The notes under the pieces are model-generated. The model saw nothing but the letters and a program-made list of their open reading frames with translations, did not search any database and had not been told where the DNA came from. From Amphiura filiformis (lineage: Eukaryota > Echinodermata > Ophiuroidea > Amphilepidida > Amphiuridae), in contig NC_092637.1 of assembly GCF_039555335.1 (NCBI RefSeq), positions 38,032,526 through 38,096,525 on the forward strand: 64,000 bases of DNA. Reading direction: 5' to 3'. The position numbers were made by a program, and so were the translations under genes. Numbering within the stretch: position 1 is the first letter of the stretch; every line of letters begins with the position of its first letter. Below are positions 56,801 through 64,000 of this stretch, one piece after another.

Positions 56801-58731
56801 ACATTCTCCACAAAAATATTAGTTGGAGTTTGAACAACTATATTACTGATATAGGCGGTTGTACAAACACGTATTATTGTAAGACCAATCCATTGTAATA
56901 TGTTTGTGGAGGGTATTTGCCTTCCGTCTCCTTCGTCAAAAAAAATACCTCGTTTAGAGGCATATATGCTTCCGGGATATGCTTGAAGAAGGCAGAAGAA
57001 ATTCTACGGTACTCTTAAAATGATTGATGGAATCTGAAGCTCTATTTGTATAGGTAAGTTATTCCACAGGACTGGAGCTGCATTACAAAAAGCTCTCTCA
57101 CCATAAAACTTTGTATTGCACTTTGGGACACCCACCAAATTCAGAAAGTAGCAGAAAGTAGTGAACGGGTGGATTGATATGTATTAACCGATTATTTTAA
57201 ATACAGCGGGGCAATATCATGCAAGGCCTTTAAAGTAATCAGGAGCAAATTGTACAGATACGCTGCTCAATACTGAAAGCCAGTGGAGATCGTATACTGG
57301 CTTCATGTGGTCACGATATTTTACACGAGAGACCAGACGCGCAGCAGAATTATGAATGCGCTGTAATTTGGCGATCCCATGTTTTGGAAGATACTTGCAG
57401 ATCCTACAAATCTTGCTAAAGCTTTCACATGCTCTTTCATGTTAAGTGCACTATCAATCACAACACCAAGATCTCGGGCTGAGGTCGACGGATCTATAGC
57501 TGCATTACCAATGGTAAGTGGTGCTAGTGGCAGGGTCTTGACAAATTGAGATGACAGATGAATAACCTCAGGTTTTGAATCATTCAGCATTAGCTTATTG
57601 GTAACTTCCCATGCCTTAATATCTGAAACACACTGTTCAATATCAATACTCTCACTACGCTTGGATGGATCAAGAACTATTATACAACTGTGTGTCATCA
57701 GCATGAATCATGTAACTCAACCCATGAGGATGAAATGATGTCACCTAGTGGGGCAGTATACATGGTAAATATGAGTGGACCCAATATGGATCCCTCAGGT
57801 ACACCCTCATGAAGTATGAATGCATCCGAGGTGTCATCATCAACATCAATGCACTGAGTAAGGCCCTTGAGATAGGATGACATAATTTAAACGCAGTGCC
57901 TTTAATACCATAGCGCTAACGCAGTCGCTGCAGCATGATGTAATGATCGATCAAATCTAACGCAGCCGAAAAATCAAGTAAAGTAAGAGCGGCTTCCTGG
58001 CGCTGATCAACTGCATTTATGACCTCATTTGTTGAAATTGTTTGAGGAAAAGAAATGGTGATATGACACCTGCAAAAGAAACGAAATTAAAAGTAGCACG
58101 TTTGTGTTCTAATCATTTCAACGCATGAGGTCTTAAATTTGAGCTAAAAGATACTGATATTTATCTTTGTTTATGATATACAGGGGTGAAATAGCTGGTA
58201 CCTTAATCCTTTAAAGACCCATTCAGTGATCTCAGCGAAATTGTAAAAAAATTAAAATTGTTTATAAATTGCTTAAAAGTGAAGGATAAGTCATTCAAAT
58301 TGTCATTTGGTAGTTTTGAAATGAAAAATTTGGCAAAAAACAAAGAAAACAACAGTATTGAGGAAGTTGAAGCCCCATTCAAATACATGTAACTAATTTA
58401 GATATTGTCAGTATCTAAATTACAGATCCATACAAATTCTATATTTTTGTCTTAACTACCTGGCTTTCGGCTGAACCACTAATAGGCTATGCTAACACAT
58501 TTATGACAATGACAAAAGTACCAAAATCTGAATTTTGATGATTTTTACGATCGTCCGGATCAGCAAATCACTGAATGGGCCTTTAAGTGTACAACGCACT
58601 GAACATACTTACCCTGGTTTATAATTACAAATCACGATCCACCAATTGTTGTACGTCTTACCCGCGCTACCTACAACTGTAGGGCAAAATGCTGCACCGC
58701 ATCCAACATGGGTGTTCGTCGACCACACCAT
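47697..58731 (-). CDS. Gene C: CAP-EGF-ShKT protein, 5' exons beyond the right edge
   Basis: Five minus-strand exons: 58613-58731 (end of CAP), 55035-55123 (hinge), 54426-54455 (mini-exon), 53338-53430 (EGF-like) and 47747-47860 (ShKT, perhaps read on to TGA at 47697-47699). All phases agree and no frame break is visible. Exons 1-4 expected from genes A and B are not found between 58.7 kb and the right edge, so they probably lie outside. Introns align with gene A, including a LINE fragment, so C and A arose by segmental duplication. The EGF-ShKT intron is swollen to 5.5 kb by a giant foldback. Likely extracellular; molecular target unknown. Confidence 0.83.
48464..52264. mobile_element. Giant foldback, arms about 1.2 kb
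   Basis: Left arm 48464-49625 and right arm 51066-52264 are inverted copies with small indels (for example TTGCATGAGGCGAAAGGGCT at 48524 and its complement near 52195). The centre holds a nested 0.65-kb element (49677-50328) and an extra direct partial copy of the right arm (50820-51065). The whole lies in the gene C EGF-ShKT intron, and its outer flanks resemble the AAACGTTT element (end at about 52541). Confidence 0.85.
49677..50328. mobile_element. CCCAGCAAACAC / AAACGTTT element nested in the giant foldback
   Basis: Close relative of 14618-15253: CCCAGCAAACACAAAACGTT at the left, ACATGCTGGG at the right, shared GTCGGGTTATATAAAGGGTA blocks. Sits at the fold centre. Confidence 0.7.
52811..53304. 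mobile_element. 494-bp foldback element with ATAAG duplication
   Basis: TIR of about 65 bp (CAGTCTGGTCCGACTGCCTG then ATCAGGAAATACTG) and its complement at the right. ATAAG flanks both ends as a 5-bp target duplication. Each arm includes the perfect palindrome GTTGCCTGCGCAGGCAAC. Confidence 0.85.
53338..53430 (-). CDS. Gene C exon 8: EGF-like domain
   Basis: 93 nt, encoding DCSIKCHHCGTPTENDCTCS then CQKGWFGTFCE. Has the six EGF Cys plus one extra (HHCG where gene B has QHGG), an odd seventh Cys that could be free or pair elsewhere. Phase 1-1, donor GTAAGTA. Confidence 0.92.
54426..54455 (-). CDS. Gene C exon 7: 30-nt mini-exon
   Basis: Encodes roughly NCKQDGITCG. Same borders and phase as in A and B; one Lys is Gln. 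Confidence 0.85.
55035..55123 (-). CDS. Gene C exon 6: Cys-rich hinge
   Basis: 89 nt, encoding GNYGGRPYTKGPSCEGCEP then EASWCFENKC. Three bases shorter than gene A, so in frame. Contains the four hinge Cys; splice borders TTTAG and GTAAGTATATTTC are identical to gene A. Confidence 0.9.
56121..56620. mobile_element. 500-bp TA-flanked near-palindrome
   Basis: Ends CACCAGGCACAAAAAGAAAC and its complement; arms extend about 200 bp. TA at both sides. Gene A has the empty site near 6660 (ACAACAATATCAAAT). Confidence 0.85.
56742..57011. mobile_element. TACCGTAAAA-family MITE (copy in gene C)
   Basis: Diverged counterpart of 6783-7023 with TACCGTAATACCTTGACTAC at its left end and a degenerate right end (TTCTACGGTA). 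It abuts the LINE fragment as in gene A. Confidence 0.65.
57012..58062 (-). mobile_element. LINE reverse-transcriptase fragment in intron 5 of gene C
   Basis: Orthologous to the copy in gene A: same position relative to exon 5, same 5' truncation and the same neighbouring element. It retains HEGVPEGSILGPLIF and SSYLKGLTQCID, but the YADD region is frameshifted and several small deletions are present. The insertion therefore predates the A/C duplication. Confidence 0.85.
58613..58731 (-). CDS. Gene C exon 5: end of CAP domain
   Basis: 119 nt, phase 0 in and 2 out. Encodes MVWSTNTHVGCGAAFCP and NNWWIVICNYKPG. The VGCG and ICNY.P motifs are intact. Acceptor TTATAAAG and donor GTAAGT as in gene A. 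It is one codon shorter than gene A. Confidence 0.9.
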
Positions 58732-59127
58732 CTTTATAAAGGAATCAGAATACCTTTTTATTAAGATTGTAATCGCTCTAATTGCTCAATATATTTCTTA
58801 TTTGCATAATAATTGTTTGTTATCGAGTATATAACCATCCGGCTTACTAACTCACCTGACCCGTAACCAAAACAAATAGTTTTTTTTATTGAAAATAATG
58901 AATTCACTCATGAAATTAAGCAGTGAAATTTCAAAATTAAATTTTGTTATTCTTTGCCAAAAATACGTAAAAAATATTAGCAACATTTGTCAGGAAAATT
59001 AATTGTCCATTCGAAGAAACCCGACTTATTATATTTGATCAACCTTGGTGCTCTACGGGGATGTAAACGACATTAAGTCAAAATTGTATTGTTGTCCTAC
59101 TACAACAAATCTAGGTGATTCCAATTA

Positions 59128-59279
59128 AGGGATGAAATTAAAACTCGACCGGCGGTCAACCGCCGGTTCCGGGCGGCTCCGTCCGGTTGGAGCCGATTAT
59201 ATTGTTCTAAACAATGGAGTGTGGTTCAACCGCCGGCAACCGCCGGCGGCCGCGGTGGTCGAGTTTTGATTTCATCCCT
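59128..59279. mobile_element. 152-bp foldback with CCGCCGG core
   Basis: Ends AGGGATGAAATTAAAACTCG and the complement of AGGGATGAAATCAAAACTCG. The core is unusually GC-rich (CGGCGGTCAACCGCCGG, AACCGCCGGCGGCCGCGG) in AT-rich surroundings. Confidence 0.8.
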
Positions 59280-60466
59280 AGGTGAAATTTAGAAATTGTG
59301 TTTACATTACAAATATGCCAAAAAATCAGGATTGACAAATATTAACCAAATACATTTGAACAGATCTTACATAATGGCTTTAAAATAGTGGTAATAAATA
59401 CTACTTCAAACACTAGATGACAATAATAAAGAATAACACTTATTTATTTTTTATTTTAAAGTGAGAAATCTTCATATCAACTTGGACTAGGGCTGGTACA
59501 AGTACTCCAAATGCAGACCCTATAACAGATATCCTAATATCATATATTCCAATCGCATCAGTCACTGAAACTTGACTATATTATTAATGTAAATGCATAT
59601 GGAAAGGTTTCTATACTCGATACACCTGAGCACACATTTTCGTCCAAGAGCTCTCAAGCAAGCAGTGAATTGTCTCCGCACAGTCTTTGATTACACTACA
59701 CGGTTAAGTACATAGCAATGTAAGAGCTGTGGAGCTTATAGCTTTTTTTATTAAAGGAAAGCTAATACTTCCCCCTAAAAACAATTTTCGTCACTAGGTC
59801 AACAGATTTTATAATTTTACAATTTTATAGCAAGGCGAAATGTGGAAAAGATGTTGAAAACTACCTATCCGAGCACGTTTTTTGACCAAAATGTAGGTTT
59901 TAAAAGTCAAAACCTGAACTTTACAATATTTTTCAAATTTTATGTCATTAAATGAAAAAGCACACTAATATTGTCCATATACTAGCATCACTAGAATGAG
60001 CAATAGCCAATTCTCTTTAAATTGCAAATGTTGTTCAAAAAGTTACTATTTTCGCCTGTTTTGTCATACGGTTATAAATTCAATAAACTATGACTTTGCT
60101 AAAGAGCGCTTAGAACTTGATATGCTATTCTCTAACTTGCTCGCATTGCCACGCATATCACAATGGTTTCCAAAATAAGACAAGTGCATATAAGAGAGTA
60201 GCAAAATAATTGAGCTAATTTCTGCTTTGAATAATTGTTGAATTGTCCTCATCATAATTATGTTTCGGTTAAATCTTATAAGCACTATTTGTGATCCCCG
60301 CAAAGGAGTAAATTAAATTCTTTTAGGAATGTCTTAAAAGGGCATTTCGTGATCCACAGCCTCATCCCCCCACTTTTCTCAAAAGCAACGCTGACTCGAT
60401 ATCATTATGATGATCGCACTCATTTGCACTTACTTTATTGAGTTGTTACAACTCAGAAAATGAAAC

Positions 60467-60744
60467 TACAATCCCCGAAATATGTCGTTGAAACGCTTTA
60501 GGTATCTTGAATGAAATCAAAAGTGTATTTTTAATGTGGATAAAAAATGTTCAATATTTGGAATTAGAAGAAAGCCGGGCCATCAATTAACACTTTTCCT
60601 TCCCCACCCCCCATCATTCAATGTTGCGACACTTTAGAGACACGCTGAACACATTTGCACGTTTCAACATTGCACGGGGGAGTGGGGGGACTTATTTTCC
60701 CCTAAAGACGCTTTAATGTTTCAAGACATATTTCGGGGATTGTA
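60467..60744. mobile_element. Foldback element
   Basis: TACAATCCCCGAAATATGTC then TTGAAACGCTTTA on the left and its complement on the right; about 280 bp. Confidence 0.65.
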
Positions 60745-60892
60745 TGAGGCAATCGCTAAAATTAACATCTGATTTTAAACTTTTGGCTGTAACTTTAAAA
60801 CTACTTGATAGAATTACTCCAAATTTTCAATGAATATTAGTTAATGAATAAGCTATGATGTGGATATAAAATAAAACAACTAATTGTATCAA

Positions 60893-61079
60893 TTTTGACT
60901 ATATCGCCCTGCACTACAAGCAGGTTGCACCCATCACCTGTGTATGTCTACAATCATAGATTGAATACAATAGCGCTCTTTTCAAACATACTAATCTTAC
61001 AGATGAGAGTGATCAGCATGATATAGTTCAATGCATATGTATCGCGTGAACGCTGCAGTGCAGGGCAATATAGTCAAAA
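60893..61079. mobile_element. 187-bp foldback element
   Basis: TTTTGACTATATCGCCCTGC then ACT at the left, complement at the right with one mismatch (TTGCCCTGCACT). No frame. Confidence 0.75.
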
Positions 61080-61089
61080 AACGACCTTT

Positions 61090-62195
61090 TTCACCTTTTT
61101 CAGATCAACGCCCTCCCCCAAAGCAAAAAAACAAAACGAACAAATAAAAAAATCGCATCAGTATGCTCATGAAGTAGGCCTACTCATGCAGAGATATCTT
61201 TAAAATTGATCATTTTATTTGCGTGAAATGGTAAAGTGCAATTGTAAATCGTCCCATTGAATCACATAGTGATTTGACGGTTTACCATAATCTAATACTG
61301 AATATTAATACAAGGAAAATAAGCGCAGCAGAAACATGTTATTTGACGCTTTTAATTGAATCATCGTTATGAATGCTTCAAAAAACAAAAAAACAGAATT
61401 GAAATCGGATAATGCAAAGTGATGTAACGTCAACTTGAAGATACCCGGAAATCGGGTGAAAACCTGCCACAAATTGCTATAAATGGCAAAATGGTAATTT
61501 TTGGGATTTGTAATGCTTATTCGGACACTTACTTGAAAAGGTAGCATTGATTTAAGTATCACAGATTAATTGCAAATCTTTCCGGACTTCGTTAAAGAAA
61601 ACAAGATTAAAAAATCTCTCCTCGAATAAATGTAATAAATCCACCAAATATACAATTTTAGCCATTTTGACCAATCTGCAGACAATTACAAATAAAAGCT
61701 TAAAAAATGACTAAGTCCAGCTAATTAATATGCAAAAATAATGCCAACAGAGAACCGTACATGATATAAGGATGCGGTTTTTTTTGCACACATAAGTACC
61801 CAAAGTTCTTTCATTTGGTAACAAAAAATACACAAAAAGTCATTAATTATGCAAATTAGCTAATTACATCTAATTATATATTTATGCCATTCTTATGTTA
61901 ATTAGGCATATGTAATTTTTACTTTTTTTTATGTTTTATTTATGTTTTATTCATACAGCATGATTTTGTCAAATATGAACCTGCTGTGATGTTGAATAAA
62001 GAAACTGCAGTTAATTGCCTAAGTGCACCGAGTTTTCAATTGGTATAGGGAAGTGTTTCACTCATTGTCCAAGGAAAAAAAATACATGATAACAAACAAC
62101 GGTATTTCAGACCGGTGGTACTAGGTCCTCTATTTCGAGAGACCTATACTTATTGATTTATGGACGATCTAAAAAAATTCATAAAACAGGTCTTA
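61090..62195. other. AT-rich stretch, no gene seen
   Basis: Presumed 5' flank or intron of gene C. No exon resembling genes A or B (CAP core, pro-region) was found on the minus strand here. Confidence 0.5.
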
Positions 62196-62197
62196 AA

Positions 62198-62470
62198 GTC
62201 GTGTTCACACAGTCGGACTTAAATCACTTATTACCGGTCTTAAATTACGTCGGTAATAGTATCGGATATAAGTGGCAGTGTGAATTAGCGTCGGATATAA
62301 AAAAAATTTACTATATCCGACGTAATGTGCTTTAAATCCGACAATTTGTTCACACAGTCGGACTTAAATTACGTCGGTAATAGTATCGGATATAAGTGGC
62401 AGTGTGAATGAGCGTCGGATATAAAAAAATTTCTATATCCGACGTAATGTGCTTTAAATCCGAAAATTTA
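62198..62470. repeat. Two tandem units of a GTTCACACAGTCGGA repeat
   Basis: Units starting at about 62206 and 62349 share TTCACACAGTCGGACTTAAA, ACGTCGGTAATAGTATCGGA, TATAAGTGGCAGTGTGAAT and TATATCCGACGTAATGTGCT. TATCCGAC/GTCGGATA inverted pairs lie inside. Related to the hairpin at 24421-24561. Confidence 0.8.
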
Positions 62471-63002
62471 AGGCTGAAGATATCCAGGGTTAAGAGCTGT
62501 TAAGACCGATCGAAACGTTACGTCCGGTAATAGTAATTACGTGTGGACATGCAGCACTATTGGGCTGTCGGATATAACTGGGAGTATATCACTCGCGCAA
62601 AATTTTAAGCAGAGTCATAGGCGTAGATCCTGGGGATGGGGAGGATAAATCCCCAATATTTTGCCAGGGGGTGGTCCATTCAATCACCCCCCCATGTTGA
62701 CGCCTGATAATGGGTTTCTGACCAAATTACCCTCATATTTGCCCATTTTTGCCCCCAAAGTGCAAATTTTCGCGCGTTTCGCGCGCATTTATTCTACTTT
62801 TACACCATTATTTCATCAGTTTAGCTTCAAAATAGCAACATTTTTCTCGCGCTTCGCGCACAATTGAACCAGAAACTTATTCTGTCGCCAAAAGGTGCTG
62901 GATTGACTATACTTGATTTTTTTTCCCCAACTCCACCCCCCAATCTCAAACAAAAAGAAATCTACGCCACTGAGCAGAGTAATTTACTGCGTGATGTCAT
63001 CA

Positions 63003-63390
63003 TGGCTGCAGCTGCAAATGTTAATATAAATAAACGCAATAGAGGGGTCAATTGGAATGACAAGGGAACATTGGCTATCCTCAAAATTTGGAGAGACACG
63101 GAAAGTATTTCTGGGATAAAAAAAAGCTTTGGGAGGAGATAGCCACGCTATTACATGACAAGGGGGGATTCCCCATACGGTTGGGGGAGCAGGTACATGC
63201 GAAGATAAAGGCACTGAAAACTCTCCATCGCACCCTCCATGATCGCGTAAAAAGTTCAGGCGCAGGAGCAATTGACCATCCTTATTGGGATGACCTACAA
63301 GAGTTTCTAGGGGGGATAGCAAATGTAAACCCTCAGGGCTCAGTGGTGGTGGTGGGGGGGCAGTATGGCCCTGGAAGTAGATGGAGATGA
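63003..63390 (+). pseudogene. Myb/SANT-like DNA-binding domain fragment, frameshifted
   Basis: One frame gives NRGVNWNDKGTLAILKIWRD (first helix with its Trp); from about 63090 a second frame gives DKKKLWEEIATLLHDKG, then EQVHAKIKALKTLHRTLHDR and HPYWDDLQEFLGG. The order matches the Myb/SANT-like domain of Harbinger-associated and related proteins. The join needs a frame change and seems to lack about a dozen residues between helices 1 and 2, so it is broken. No Harbinger nuclease frame is visible before the window ends. Confidence 0.65.
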
Positions 63391-63394
63391 CATT

Positions 63395-64000
63395 TATTAA
63401 GCCATAAGCATGATAACAGAAAGGCATGTAATTGGATTTTATAAGATGATTAGGGGGTCCCAAATACGGAAAGAAAAATAGGGAGTGTCATAAAATATTT
63501 TTGATGACCAAAATATAGGGAGTCACAACACAACATGACTACAGATAGTGTGTTTATTTTATTCCAAAAGACTGATGCCTGTTTTGGGGGGGGTCCAAAC
63601 GGTGGGGGCCAAAAATCTTTGCTGACGAAATAGGGGAGGTCGCAATTTTATTGAAGCCGACTTTTTGTAAATTTGGGACACCCCCCAAGAAAAAAGATAG
63701 CAAGATGATGGGAGTCATTGTGATTTTTTTATTTTTGTCATTTGTTCAAAGATGTCCACCATGTAGGGCCTACATGCGGCAAGTCTATTTTGCATATCAG
63801 AAAGTGCATAACTGCATAATGGGATTTGCAGACTAAAAGGACAGAGGACTTGGGGAGTTATTCATTCCTACGAGTTACAGTGTCTGCCAAAAATAACCTC
63901 ATCTCCTATGGCAAAGTTCATTAACACCATTCTATAAATATAGCTAAAAGTTGACCTCAAGTTAAAGAGTATGGGATTTTTTACCCAACAGACTCAAAGG
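63395..64000. other. Right edge, no gene supported
   Basis: Contains several GGGGGTC-type blocks (63452, 63584-63610) resembling decayed repeat sequence. A short open stretch at 63651-63836 has no recognisable domain. Confidence 0.4.

Noticed and set aside
62984..63463. 159-codon open frame, minus strand
   Set aside because: It is antisense to the Myb/SANT-like frames, which show clear domain residues; this frame is Pro-rich with no recognisable domain.
58732..64000. Search for gene C exons 1-4
   Set aside because: No minus-strand match to YWDDNEAN, RHNELR, EFEQK or the signal peptide was found, so they are not annotated; they probably lie beyond the window.

Overview
The window looks like animal nuclear DNA. 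It is AT-rich and intron-rich, with short coding exons bounded by GT..AG splice sites, tRNA-derived short repeats, LINE fragments and very many foldback (inverted-repeat) elements. The palindromic octamer TAGGCCTA recurs throughout. Together with the gene type, this suggests a marine invertebrate, perhaps a deuterostome such as an echinoderm or hemichordate. That placement is inference; the sequence itself shows only 'metazoan-like'. There is no bacterial-style operon, CRISPR array or phage region.

The coding content is a cluster of three paralogous secreted proteins of the CAP (SCP/TAPS, CRISP-like) superfamily. Their shared exon plan is: signal peptide; a 49-nt linker exon; a pro-region with a dibasic site plus the start of the CAP domain; a 213-nt CAP core exon; a CAP exon with a VGCG motif; a Cys-rich hinge exon; a 30-nt mini-exon; an EGF-like exon; and a ShKT exon. 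Gene A (minus strand, 15587 leftwards to 838, running off the left edge) and gene B (plus strand, 20099 to about 39293) form a divergent pair with a shared promoter-proximal block. Gene C (minus strand, 58731 to about 47700, its 5' exons beyond the right edge) points at gene B tail to tail. A and C are close relatives: their introns align over several kb, including one shared LINE reverse-transcriptase fragment.

Genes A and B each carry one single-base frameshift (A in the pro-region/CAP exon, B in the hinge exon). Gene B has also lost the conserved His of the GHYTQ motif. Either these are decaying copies or the assembly has indel errors. The visible part of C is intact.

The rest is repeat-dominated. 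A recent tandem duplication (21552-25979 and 25980-29725) duplicated exon 2 of gene B, and its second unit later lost exon 3. Because paralogous introns can be compared, several element insertions can be defined against empty sites (3269-5610, 5635-5885, 34850-35744, 56121-56620). The A-B spacer (15.6-20.1 kb) holds mobile elements and a tRNA-like gene or SINE head. The B-C spacer (39.3-47.5 kb) holds a tandem array rich in nuclear-receptor-like half-sites and a 2.75-kb insertion carrying ten copies of a 15-bp motif. A foldback with arms of about 1.2 kb fills the EGF-ShKT intron of gene C. The right end (63.0-63.4 kb) has a broken Myb/SANT-like DNA-binding reading frame of the kind linked to Harbinger transposons.
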